Positions 21,984-32,985 of a DNA stretch of 64,000 nt are shown piece after piece; within the stretch, counting starts at the first letter, position 1, and each line of letters begins with the position of its first letter. The notes beneath the pieces were generated by a model that was given only the letters and a program-made list of their open reading frames with translations, searched no databases and was not told the DNA's origin. The DNA is taken from assembly GCA_030568195.1 (NCBI GenBank), contig JAJLTO010000014.1:62001-126000 (forward strand), read 5' to 3'. Position numbers and translations under genes: made by a program. The DNA is from Dipodascopsis uninucleata var. uninucleata. Its lineage: Eukaryota; Ascomycota; Lipomycetes; Lipomycetales; Lipomycetaceae.

Positions 21984-23806
21984 ATGTTGATGAATCGAAG
22001 AGTCTTTACTTTACTGGACTCCTGGAAACTGTGTACTCGTGCTCTTTCCACCACTAATCGTGGTTGCTGGCCTTCTAGATTATCGTCTAAGATCATTCTC
22101 CCTAATAACATAGAGTATGATCAGCCAAGAGGACTTTTTATAAACAACAAATTTCAAGAATCCTTTAGTAAGATAGTAAGAGCTACCATTAATCCATCGT
22201 ACGTGCATTTGCTCTAGAATGAAGCGGTCATTGTGAAATTGCTAGAAGCATATTAAATGTCGATCTGTCATCTGTATATTCTAACTAGCACAATTCATAA
22301 GCTAGGTCTGAGAAAGAGATAGAATCGGTATACATTGCGGACAAGGATGATATAGATAATGCGGTGCATGCAGCAAAATCCTGTTTCCATAAACAATGGA
22401 AATATTACTCTGCATCTGAGAGATCAAGCCTGTTATATATCCTTGCAGACAAAATTAAAGAGAATGCGGAACTATTAGCTGCAATAGAATCCTATGATAC
22501 AGGAAAACCTCTGGTACTGTATACCGCTAATGGACTAATAGTGACGTACAGCTGAAATCTGGAACAATCTCTAATATGATCTTTTAGAAAAGAGCCCGAG
22601 ACGAAGATATCGAAGACTGCATTAATGTTTTGCAATATTATGCCAAGCTCGCAGTGTCCTTTACCTACGAGAAAGAAGTTTTGAGAAGTCGTCTAAAGGT
22701 CGGTTATACAGATTATGAGCCATACGGCGTCTGCGCACTGATTATTCCATGGAACTATCCGTTGATGTAAGTTAAAGGTGATCTTAATGATGACAACTCA
22801 AATTAAATGATAAGCTACTTTATTTAGGATTTCCATTTGGAAAGTTGCTCCTGCTCTTGCTGCTGGTAACACGATTGTACTTAAATCGTCTGAGCACACT
22901 CCCTTGTCAGCCCTATATCTAGCCAGCCTTATAAAAGACAGTGGATTTCCTCCTGGCGTGATCAATATTTTATCAGGCGGAGGAGAAACAGGAAGTCTTC
23001 TTACCAAGCATAAAGATGTGGACAAAATATCCTTTACTGGGTCCTTCGTTACCGGCCAAAAAGTTATGAGGGCCGCTGCTGAAAATATTACGTCGGTGAC
23101 GCTAGAGCTCGGCGGAAAATCAGTAGCCATTGTCTTTCAAGATGCAGATTTAGAACAAGCTGCCAAATGGATTTATTCTGGATCAATGAGCAATGCAGGA
23201 CAGATATGTTCTGCCACTTCTAGGGTGCTAGTGCATGAGTCAGTTTACGAAAGGTTTGTTTACTTAATTGTGGATTACACGAAAAGAATGTCCGTGGTAG
23301 GAGATCCCTTTGATCCCCAGACATCTCATGGTCCCTTGATATCGCAACAACAGCTGAATAAAGTGTTGAAATACATAGAACTAGGGAAATCATCTGACGC
23401 ACGACTCGTCTTAGGCGGTAATAAATATGATAGAAGAGGCTACTATGTTCAACCTACAGTATTCAGTGATGTGAAGGACGATGCTATTATCGCTAAGGAT
23501 GAGATTTTTGGTCCTGTTATATGTATATCATCTTTTAAGTCTACTGAAGAAGTTATTAATAGAGCAAATGAATCTAATTATGGCCTTGCGGGTGCAATTT
23601 TTACTGCTGATATTGACATGGGTCGTAAAGCTGCTTGTCAGCTTAGATCAGGTTCAGTTTGGATCAATTCTTCGAATGACACGTCTCCAGAAGTCCCATT
23701 CGGGGGATACAAACACAGTGGGTTTGGAAGAGATTTGGGCCTAGAGTCGTTACTAGGCTTTCTCCAAACAAAAGGTGTTCATATCAATTTGAATATGTCC
23801 TTATGA
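21984..23806 (+). CDS. Aldehyde dehydrogenase, betaine-aldehyde-dehydrogenase-like, probably mitochondrial
   Basis: Four exons, 21984-22198, 22306-22513, 22588-22766 and 22828-23806, with introns of 107, 74 and 61 nt; phases fit and give 526 aa. The first about 35 residues (MLMNRRVFTLLDSWKLCTRA...) are rich in Arg/Ser/Leu without acids, like a mitochondrial presequence. NAD-binding and catalytic motifs are in order: IIPWNYPLM, TGSFVTGQKV, the general-base glutamate in TLELGGKS (about Glu294) and the nucleophile in AGQICSATSR (about Cys328), with the usual 34-residue spacing, then EIFGPVI and PFGGYKHSGFGRD. The GQICSATSR form around the cysteine is the one I know from betaine aldehyde dehydrogenases. 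The exact substrate (betaine aldehyde, aminoaldehydes or another) cannot be read from sequence. Confidence 0.9.
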
Positions 23807-24258
23807 GTACGTCATACATACTATATATTTTCAAGAGATCTCGCTGAATATTGCGTTATCGCAACAATAACGTATAATTAGTAATTGATAATCTAATTGT
23901 TTAATTTCAAGAGAACGAAACAATTTATTCTTCAAAATGTGAGAAATTCTCGAACAGCTGAGATGCAGGACAAAACAGTCTTAGTATACATTACATTTAT
24001 CTTATCTCTTTTAAGAAAGATATATTTATTATGAACTTTGACCTCTAAATCTGATTGTACATACGAATCTAAAAGATTAGGATCTGTGTTCTAAGAGGAC
24101 AAGAGATGATTCAAATAGATAGTGTGTATATCATCTACAAATAGGCCGTCTATAAATAAGAAACAACTCGCTACAAACAAGAGACAAATTAATATAAAAT
24201 ACAATAATGAAGAACTGGATAGTTAACAGATTAAACATTGGTAAGTATTGAGAGTTAT
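23807..24258. other. Convergent 3' region
   Basis: 452-bp spacer between the stops of ALDH (+) and the FHA gene (-). AT-rich; no gene seen. Confidence 0.6.
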
Positions 24259-25695
24259 CTACTTAAGCGCAGGCTTTCTCCAGAAATACTGTTTGTGTAC
24301 CTTTCTGCAAGATCGAATACCAGGGTGCCCACGGAGATCTTCGACTGCAGCCTTTCGGTGTTCATCTTCATCCTTATCAGCTATGTAATAGTATTGTTCC
24401 TCGAGGCGCTTGCCGGAAGCATCTTTGCCCTGACGATGAATAACACCAACACAAAGTATGTTTTTAACGATGCTTTGGAACACTTCAGTTGGTAAAGATG
24501 TTGCAGTTGGCACCGAGTCCTGCAATACTGACAGCGGTGTTGACGCTAGTCTGGAGTATGCTAAATGTGCAATGATATGAGTTTTCAATTTGTTGAGATC
24601 AGATAGTGGATCATCTTTTGGTTGAGTAGACATTCTTTCAGTCGTGATTTCTTCAAGAAAATCATTGCCTTCCAACCGGTCTTTTTTTGGCTGTCGATTA
24701 TCTAGTTCTTGGATCTGCTGTTGTGTTGGAATAAGTTTAGATGTTGCTGGGAAAAAAGAGGCGGTATCTTGCGCCTTTTGATGCAGCAATAATTGCTGAG
24801 AAGACTCAAAATTTCCCGGAGAGCTTTCACAGCACTTGGGAGCAAGTTCATCGTCCCAAATTTTGAAATCCATACTAGATTGCAGTTCCGATGGTCCAGA
24901 TGATGCAGCACTGACTGCTTGCTTATCTTGAGAGAATATCTCGTCATCTGTTTCATCTCCATCGACTTCCATTGCTACCTCGACGCGTGCACGTTCTCCA
25001 CAGACATCCACTATAACATTAGTATCCGCGGGAATTTCCACCCATTCACCCCTTGACAATGCGAATTCCTTAGAGGGTGTTCCTACGCGTGCACCATTCC
25101 ATCCGAGGCATCTAACTTCAATAGCATCGCGTTCCGGGATATAGCGAGTGGCAACGTGTACCCGAGAAATTAGCTTATTAATACGGCTAAGGACTACTGT
25201 CGATGAAATAGAGGATCGTCCGAGAGTGACAGCTTTACCATTTCGAAGGAGACGCGCCAAAGCAACCTGTGATAGCGGAGATCTGGTCATGTTTGTCCCA
25301 CTGCTAATAGCAGAGTGCTTGTTCGCGTTCTTTGAGACGATCTGACTCTGTGAGATACGCGTAGGAGAAGAAGCATTTTGTGATGCACTCGATGTAGGTG
25401 CAGGTGTTGGATAAAATGTTTTGAGAGGAGGAATATTGCTAGTGAGGGATGAGCAAAGACAAGACTCTTTTTTGAGAAGTCTTCTATAGCCTGCTTCTTT
25501 GGTGGGACTTTCTAGTAATGAATCCTCTTCCTCTCGTACACGCTTGCGAGATGATCCTGGTGTTAATAGAAATCTCGGTGACCTCGACGTAGGCGACGGC
25601 GTTGGCTCAAGGCTTGGTAGAAGTGCTCGTCGCGACCGCGTCGCCGGAATTGGAGGAGATGAGGGCGGGTACTGCCTCTCGGCAGCTGCATCCAT
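24259..25695 (-). CDS. FHA-domain protein of the Tos4/Plm2 kind
   Basis: An intronless frame of 478 aa with an ATG at 25695. The N-terminal 140 residues are Ser/Pro-rich, with many SP/TP sites that could be Cdk targets (PTPSPTSRSP, SPTKEAG) and a basic RKR patch. An FHA domain lies at about 148-232: VTLGRSS, then the SRVH element that contacts phosphothreonine peptides. An acidic, low-complexity middle follows. The last about 110 residues form a separate conserved-looking segment (SRLASTPLSVLQDSVP..., then RQGKDASGKRLEEQYYYI, ending HPGIRSCRKVHKQYFWRKP), possibly a small winged-helix unit. Yeast Tos4 and Plm2 are chromatin-bound S-phase/damage proteins regulated by SBF; that this is their counterpart is inference from layout. 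It shares a 792-bp divergent promoter with RPL37. Confidence 0.65.
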   Translation of the reverse strand: MDAAAERQYPPSSPPIPATRSRRALLPSLEPTPSPTSRSPRFLLTPGSSRKRVREEEDSLLESPTKEAGYRRLLKKESCLCSSLTSNIPPLKTFYPTPAPTSSASQNASSPTRISQSQIVSKNANKHSAISSGTNMTRSPLSQVALARLLRNGKAVTLGRSSISSTVVLSRINKLISRVHVATRYIPERDAIEVRCLGWNGARVGTPSKEFALSRGEWVEIPADTNVIVDVCGERARVEVAMEVDGDETDDEIFSQDKQAVSAASSGPSELQSSMDFKIWDDELAPKCCESSPGNFESSQQLLLHQKAQDTASFFPATSKLIPTQQQIQELDNRQPKKDRLEGNDFLEEITTERMSTQPKDDPLSDLNKLKTHIIAHLAYSRLASTPLSVLQDSVPTATSLPTEVFQSIVKNILCVGVIHRQGKDASGKRLEEQYYYIADKDEDEHRKAAVEDLRGHPGIRSCRKVHKQYFWRKPALK

Positions 25696-26487
25696 CTTTA
25701 TTATTTGAAATGTTGCTTTCCTGAAAGATAGAATACGAAATGTTGTAGCTCTAAGGTACAGCTAGCCTGATGAATTGCCAGCTAAAGTAAGGCTATATAG
25801 GAAGGTAGATATATATAATTCTTACAAAAAGGAATGTAAGAAAATCAAATAGAGAATATAAATTAATGTAAAATATTATAAATAAAAATTAATGAAAATA
25901 TTCGTGATATATGATGAAACTGTTAGCAAAAGTAGACTGTAAATCTGAAAATACGCGAATGTAGTTTGGAAGTAAAAGCAATTAAAACAAGTCCGTATTG
26001 AGCGCGCTATTTCGTATGATTTCTAGCTTTTATCTATTCTCTGCTCTAAATCTGAGCCCAGTCTATTATCTTTATGCTTCCAGATTATGTGTTACTTTCA
26101 TATTAATGGTATAGATGCATTCCTGATCGCGTCATTTTTGATTCTTTACGCGGTTGAATGTGTAAACAAACTTGACGCGGTACGGAACGCCGCGTACTGT
26201 ACACGCGATGGGAATCATGAAATAAATGCAGATCAATCATTGCATTTAAGGAGTAAATAAACAGCATCTAAATCTGCACACTTGTGCCATAAAAGAATAT
26301 ATTCTAAAATCATGCTGTGACTGCTATATATAGGGCTCTAAATTAGGGCTTAACTAGACCGAAGTTAAAACACAACACAACAACACAGAAAGTAGAATTC
26401 CCAGCAAAAGAAAGCTGTTGCAATATACTGATTTTAGATCATTTCTTCACATACACAGTATCTCACCACCCTCGATAATCAGCAAAT
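25696..26487. other. Divergent promoter region FHA gene / RPL37
   Basis: 792 bp between start codons. On the RPL37 side it carries a HomolD-like octamer (26316-26323) directly followed by a TATA element (26325-26332). No gene seen. Confidence 0.6.
26316..26332 (+). promoter_or_regulatory. HomolD-like box plus TATA element upstream of RPL37
   Basis: TGTGACTG at 26316-26323 equals the inverse of the HomolD box (CAGTCACA) that acts as the core promoter element of ribosomal-protein genes in fission yeast. It is followed at once by TATATATA. It lies about 165 bp before the RPL37 ATG. An octamer can occur by chance, but its position at a ribosomal-protein gene supports the reading. Confidence 0.55.
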
Positions 26488-27191
26488 ATGACTAGTAAGT
26501 GGCATTTTATTATTATGATATTAGATATTTACTCATTATTTCTTCGATTCAATTGTTATTATGATCGATGATATTGTTATCGGTTAATTGGGTGGGCGTG
26601 AAGATAGAAGATATGTTCCTGTTCAGATTACTGATTATTTCTTCATAGAGGGAACTACCAGCTTGGGTAAGCGTCACAACAAATCGCACACTTTGTGCAG
26701 ACGGTAAGTAATAAGTTTGGCTGATTCATTCAAATGAACTTGTCACTGATAATGTATATTAGATGTGGTCGTCGTTCATACCACGTTCAGAAGAGCACCT
26801 GTTCTTCGGTAAGTTTCTTTTTTTCGAAGTTCGTTTAGTGCTGTAAATATTTGACCTTCAACATACCGAACAAAGTCATTAAAAGAGATAAATTTGTGAT
26901 ATTTGCAAAATGAGCCCATTTATTTTTAGGAGGAAATCATATGGCGGATTCTTTTGTATATATGTGATCAAATTGAGCTTTTTCTTCTGTGAGAGAGGGA
27001 AGTTGAGTATTAACAAATTTTTATAGTGTGGATATCCTGCCGCTAAAATCCGCAAATATAACTGGAGTGTTAAGGCTAAGAGAAGAAAAACGACAGGCAC
27101 TGGTCGTATGCAGTACTTGAAGACTGTTGACAGACGTTTCAAGAATGGTTTCCTTACTGGAGCTCCAGCACCATCTGTCAAGTCTGAGTAA
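26488..27191 (+). CDS. RPL37: 60S ribosomal protein L37 (eL37)
   Basis: Four exons, 26488-26494, 26649-26703, 26763-26808 and 27027-27191, with introns of 154, 59 and 218 nt. The product is 90 aa. The first exon is 7 nt (ATG ACT A), the typical place for a ribosomal-protein intron; joined to the second it gives [20 protein letters not shown]. The zinc-binding cysteines are seen as CRRCGRR and CSSCGYP, followed by the basic [17 protein letters not shown] block. eL37 is a zinc-ribbon protein buried in 25S rRNA of the large subunit. Each junction keeps phase and uses GTAAGT-type donors and AG acceptors. The 218-nt third intron splits the cysteine motif between CSS and CGYP. Confidence 0.97.
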
Positions 27192-28605
27192 TTGCATCAT
27201 TCTTGAATCAAAATGATATATTGGGAATAGGAAACATATTTAGAAAAGACTTTTCGGGACTGCTGTAACGAATAGTCATACAGTGTTAGTTCAAAACAGT
27301 GTTTGTAAAATATCACTAAATTTAAAAAGCATTTTCGTACGCTACTCTAAAAACTTCATACGCCATCATTGCCTTGTCGAGATATATATATATATAATTC
27401 GATCATAATATTAAAAAGCAGAGGGTTCATGTTTGTCTTTATACTTTCATAGTGGTTTCTGACTGTATATTTACTTGAATTGTGGAGGAAACGTAAGCAA
27501 TATGCATGACTAGTTGGTATAACGTGGATATATATGGCTATTATGGGTTTCCGTATAGATAGTACGCATGCTAATTTTGCTTGTCAGATATTGTTTGATA
27601 ATGTGCTTTATTATGGTGTTTGTAAAATTTACAAGAAAGCATTGTTCTTGATGAAGGAAAATTTAAGAGAGGCCATTTTACACTGTTAAACAGTAATATG
27701 TTAACCGAACTGACGGTGTAATCTGTTGAAAATATATGCGTATGTGTATCTGAAGATACGAGACAAGACTATTGTCTATTCTGCTTCACTTGTTTTGGTC
27801 AGACGAAATCATTTCGTAGTGGAAATAGCTATATGTGCAACTATTGGAATCAAATACTAGATACTCCGGTAACGAGCACAAATAATATTGGGAATTATCT
27901 CAAGCAATGACTCTCTAAAAATTAATGTTTTCACTACTTTGTAGTGCTTGTTATAATGATTCTTATTTTTGACTTATGTTGAAACTATGGCGATTGTTAA
28001 CAGTGCGAGTGTACTATTTTGCTAGCGTTCAGGCTGCGCAGCATTAACTACTATACGCTATATCATTTACTATTACACTAAATTGGAGATCATATTCGTA
28101 ACAGATTTGTCCAGAGTTGCTTCGTAGACTATCCACGTACAAGTATCTATGGCTAAGCAAACTAACCGACCAGTACTAATATTTCCAGTGCTTCGAGTAT
28201 TGTCACAAATAAGGTTTAATGACTGGGATTATTAATATGCGAGTACACAAATAAAATTAATCCTGACTGGCGCAGACGGAAGTTTATTTGTATTATGCTT
28301 CTTCCATTATTTTGATATGTTCATTTCTGAAAGCAATGGTTCGACTGACAATGACGGAACGTATCAGTGTTGATTTATGTAGGAAGACAATACTAATCAG
28401 TCATTTCTGATTGATACTGGAAGTGGCTTATTTGTTTTTTTCTCTCTTTCTAAGTTTTCCATATAAGAGAAGATTTGAACAGTTTGTCGCCCTTTGTCCT
28501 ATGCACAATATTTCACACATTTCTAATTCTTCTGAGATTTCAAAATTTGTTGAATTAAAAATTTAGATCTATACATATCTTTGAAAGATAGCTCGAGGAA
28601 TCAGA
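27192..28605. other. RPL37 / GAS-like spacer
   Basis: 1.4 kb without a recognisable gene between two plus-strand genes. A short (TA)n run is near 27381-27393. It likely holds the RPL37 3' UTR and a long promoter for the cell-wall gene. Confidence 0.5.
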
Positions 28606-30337
28606 ATGAAATACCTGTCTATTATTGCTTCGGTTGCTGCTCTCTGGGCTTCCTCGGCGCTTGCGGATGTCAACCCTTTGATCATTAAGGGCAATGGTAA
28701 GTTGCGAAGCGCCACTTCCTCGATTCTGCTATTTGATACTAAAGAATAGAGTATTAACTTCTAATTATTCTAGCTTTCTTTGATTCCAAGACTGGCGAAC
28801 GATTTTACATGAAGGGTGAGTAGTTGACCAAGAGTGCAAAAAATTAGGTGCAGAAAAAATTAGACTGTATATTGAAACTGCCTATGAATCTTTTGAAAAG
28901 TTTGCAACGTCTAGTCAGGTGTATCTGACAGTTTTAGTGATGTAGTTTAAGTAAAGTTCAGAAATACTAACTGCGCTCGCATAAACAGGCGTTGACTATC
29001 AACCCCCTGATGCCAAAGGTGATACTGTCGATCCACTTGCAAACTACAAGGTTTGCAGCAGAGATATTCCATACATTAAGGTGAGTTTCGCGAGACAGAG
29101 TCGCTAATTTTGAAAAAATTCCAATTCTGACTAGTAATTATTTGGGCCTAACGAGCTCAATTTAACTAAATAGAAACTAGGAATAAACACAATTCGCGTC
29201 TACCAGGTTGACAATGCCGCCGACCACTCGAAATGCATGGAGCTGCTTCAGAAGAATGGTATTTACTTGCTTTTGGACGTTGCCACATCTGATGTTGCCA
29301 TCTCGCGGGATTATCCAGAGTACTCTTATAATGAGGTTCTTCTCCAGCACAACTTCGCAACTATTGATGAATTCAAGAAGTACACCAACGTGATTGGCTT
29401 TGTTGCTGGAAACGAAGTTGTCAATTCTGTCGACACTACTAGATCTGCTACCATTGTTAAGGCCGTCATCCGCGACATGAAGGCATACATTGCTTCTCAG
29501 TCTTCTCGCCATATTCCAGTTGGCTATTGTGCAGCTGATGTTGCCGAAAATAGATATGAGCTTGCTCATTATCTTAACTGTGGTGATGAAGAGGAGCGCG
29601 CAGAGTTCTTTGGTTTGAATGACTACTCTTGGTGCGGCTCTTCAAGTTACAGTATCTCAGGATACAATCAAAAAGTTGCCAACTTCAATAACTACTCTAT
29701 CCCCGTCTTTTTCTCTGAATTTGGATGCAATTTGGTTAATCCCCGTAAATTTACGGAGGTGGAGGCTATTTTCTCATCCAAGATGACTCCAGTGTTCTCT
29801 GGCGGTCTTGTTTACGAATATGTGCAGGAAGCCAATAATTATGGTCTTGTTAAGATTTCTGACGATCTCACCGAAGTTATTCCCTTGGAGGACTACTACA
29901 CCCTTCAAAATGAATTGAGCAAATCTGTTCCACCACGAGGAGATGGTGGCTACCATGCTAACAATGCGATCTCTGAATGTCCTGATGAAGTTGAAGGAAC
30001 ATGGGAAGCTTCTAATACTCTTCCTGAACTACCTCAAAAAGCGGTTGCATACTTGAAGAGTGGTCCAGGCGCTCCTCTTGGAACCAACGGCCCATCTAAC
30101 CAGTGGACTCCTCAGAAGGCTGGTGCTGGCGTCCGTCCATCTGCACTTCCTGCAGCGCCAAAAACCTCAATGGAAGACTCTATAACTGGCAGCACTCGTT
30201 CATCTTCTCCCACAAAGGATTCAAGCTCCACCTCGACTGTTTCGGCTGCTTCGACTGCTTCAACTATCACCAAAACTCTAGTGATACCAGCTGCTGTTAT
30301 TGGAACTTCGATTTTATGTAGCATCTTCTTCTTTTGA
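28606..30337 (+). CDS. GPI-anchored 1,3-beta-glucanosyltransferase (GH72, Gas/Gel family)
   Basis: Four exons, 28606-28696, 28774-28815, 28989-29080 and 29174-30337, give 462 aa with all phases consistent. Residues 1-20 are a signal peptide (MKYLSIIASVAALWASSALA). The GH72 domain starts with PLIIKGNAFFDSKTGERFYMKGVDYQP-type sequence split over three small exons. The acid/base and nucleophile glutamates are in GNEVVNS (about Glu156) and FSEFGCN (about Glu257). After about residue 400 comes a Ser/Thr-rich tail and a hydrophobic C-terminus (LVIPAAVIGTSILCSIFFF), a GPI-attachment form. The cysteine-rich X8/CBM43 module of Gas1/Gas2 is absent, so it belongs to the Gas3-5/Gel1-like group. It elongates and remodels cell-wall beta-1,3-glucan at the plasma membrane. 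Confidence 0.94.
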
Positions 30338-30943
30338 GATATCTTTTTAATACCAAAGGAGTGTTTAGAAGACGAGTAGCCTTGATATCTATACCTGAGG
30401 TTGGGAGCTCTACATTGTTAATACCATATTGAATCCATTCTTAAACTTTAAGCGCTTTAGTTATTTATATATATATGTTGTTTTTCAGTTGCCTTTATTT
30501 GGCTAAAATATCATATTTATTATTGTTCATAAGCAAACAGCAGTCTCTCTGACGTTTATGTCACAGTTAGCTGATTTCGATTAATGTTGCTATTTGCTTC
30601 TAAAAATTGATCGTTTTAACAAACTATAGGCACCTTCTCAATAATCATACATCCATTACATACAAAGAAAAGAGTACTGATAAATCCTAGAGATGATATC
30701 TGGATACCTAATGCTGAAGGCAACTATCAAAGGTGCTAGAAAGGCCATTTAAACTATGAAACTAGCTATATAGATGTTAAGAAAATCCATTCAATATATC
30801 ATTCATTATCTGAAATGAGCTATCAGTGATTACTAACTACTATTCCCGCAGACATAAAATCCTAATAAATTCTAGACCATTAGAATCATCGGCAAAGTGA
30901 TAGTCGAAAGAAATAAACAAATATCAAGTCAAATAGTGTTAAT
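30338..30943. other. Convergent 3' region
   Basis: 606 bp between the stops of the GH72 gene (+) and DBP5 (-). AT-rich with a short (AT)n around 30468-30477; no gene seen. Confidence 0.6.
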
Positions 30944-32602
30944 CTAGGTAAGTTTCACGCCTTTCAAAGACTGCTTAAGTACCTCTTCGACGGTGTCCCA
31001 GTCATCTGTTGGTATACGAGTCATTTCAATATGGAAATAATTCTGAATTTCCACCAACTGACCCCACGTATGTTTATCATGAACAAAGGTGATAGAGACA
31101 CCAACTCTGCCAAATCGCCCTGTTCTACCGATACGATGGAGATATGTTTGAGGATCGGCTCTACCAGCTTCATCGGTAGGTACATCATAATTAATGACCA
31201 TCGACACTGAAGCAACATCAATACCACGTGCTAAAACATTAGTGGTAATCAGCACTTTACTACGCCCGGCTCGGAAGTCATCCAAAATTCTGTCACGCTC
31301 AGATCCTTCATAAGCACCATGTAGTACGGACACTTTATGACCATCAGAAGTCATTCGTTTTTGAATTTCATCTGCTGTTGCTCGAGTTTTCACAAAAATA
31401 ATAGAAGATCCGACTGTAAGTAAGTGATAAAGACCAACTAATACCTCATATTTATGCTCTTCAGAGTCACAATCCATATACAGCTGCTTAATTGCCTTAA
31501 CGTTTAGTTCTTCTGTTCGTAGTCTGATCTCGTTAGCATCGGGAATAATACTTCGAGCGTATTCTGAAACTTCCTCGGGGAACGTAGCGGAAAACAGTAC
31601 CAGCTGTGTCGTCTCTGGTAAAGCATTCCGAACGCGAATACATTGATCTCCTAAACCTTGCCCCTCAATCATAGTATCGGCCTCGTCTAGGACAAATACT
31701 TTAACATGTGAGAGATCTAATTGACGACGTCTGATCAAATCCAGTACAGTTCCGGGAGTTCCGACAACTATGTTTGCATTGAGCTTCTTTCCACGCTCCA
31801 ATTTCATGCCGGCAATGGCAAATTCAGTTGTGACTCCAGTAAACGAACCCATCTGTCTCACAACTGTCATGATTTGACGTGCTAATTCTCGGGAAGGCGC
31901 CAGACACAATGCTTGAACAGTGGGCTCTTTTTCGTTAACTCTTGATAACATCGTTAAAGTAAATGCCGCAGTTTTTCCTGTACCTGATTGCGATTGACCG
32001 ATCATATTTCGAGGTCTATTAAAATCACAAGCGTCAACTTAGCAATCGAACCTATATCTCAAAATCTCTTCAGACTAATGTCAAACTTACGGATCGTTAA
32101 TCAAAAGCGGAAGCGCTCTCTCTTGAATTTTAGATGGCTTCTGAAATTTCATTGAGTATAGACCTTTAAGAAGCTCTTCCTTGAGCCCTAGATCTTCGAA
32201 TCTGTTCACAGAGTACAGTGGGGAATTTGGATCAGCTTGTAAATCCGCTAATTTCACCTTAACTTCATACTGATTCTCAATGAGAGGTATTCCAGCTGCG
32301 CCAACTCCATTTTCCGTACTGTTGGCCACAGTTTCAGTTTGGGCGGTACTAGCTTGTTCTGCTCCTTTGTTGTTCGATTCTGCGTTATTGTCCGACTTAG
32401 ACTTATCCGCCGTCTTTTCGGGCTCGCTAACCGGTTCTGGGGACGATTCATCCCATGAAATCGATAATTTCTTCATATCCTTTACAGCAGCATCTTCGTT
32501 TCCTTGTGGATCTATCTTTCCATCTCCATTTGTATCTACCTTGCTCTTCGCCAGTGATTCGACAATTTTTTCCTTAGTTTCTACTGCAGTTGCGTCGGTC
32601 AT
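30944..32602 (-). CDS. DBP5: DEAD-box ATP-dependent RNA helicase Dbp5
   Basis: Two minus-strand exons, 32091-32602 and 30944-32015, with a 75-nt intron, give 527 aa. The junction restores [19 protein letters not shown], i.e. the [16 protein letters not shown] block specific to Dbp5/DDX19. The N-terminal 110 residues are acidic and low-complexity, as in the family. Helicase motifs in order are the Walker [24 protein letters not shown] (VLDEADTMI), SAT (LFSATF), ARGIDV and [11 protein letters not shown]. Dbp5 works on the cytoplasmic face of the nuclear pore, where Gle1/IP6 and Nup159 control its ATPase and it strips export factors from mRNA; it also acts in translation termination. The ATG at 32602 (MTDATAVE) is the first in frame. 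Its promoter is shared with BZZ1 (383 bp). Confidence 0.96.
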
Positions 32603-32985
32603 TTTGTACAACTAGATCAAGATCGATACACTGGCAGTTACAAAACGCTCAAAATTGAAAAAAAATCCTAATAATACAAAAATCTATATTATATAATATT
32701 ATATAAAATAATAAATCAGAAAAATTACTAGTAATATATATATGTAATGTACGCTATATGCGATATCCTATCTGTTTATCGACAATGTTACAGATCTTGA
32801 AGAATTTGCTTCTAAGAATACAATAAAGATATGTTTTTGTATTATATGCAATTTTCCATATAGTGCATAAGTGTAAATATCCTAGATATTGCCTCGAGAT
32901 GTCTCGCAGTTCTTGATCAACCCTCGACTCCACTTCAAGAGGCCATAGACAAACTAGAGAACCATCGCTTTCATAGAATTTCATT
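32603..32985. other. Divergent promoter region DBP5 / BZZ1
   Basis: 383 bp, strongly AT-rich with TA-alternating tracts at 32684-32712 and 32735-32744 that could serve as TATA or nucleosome-free sequence. No gene seen. Confidence 0.6.

Noticed and set aside
26495-27026. snoRNA within the RPL37 introns
   Set aside because: Isolated C-box-like and D-box-like words occur, but spacing and terminal stems do not fit.
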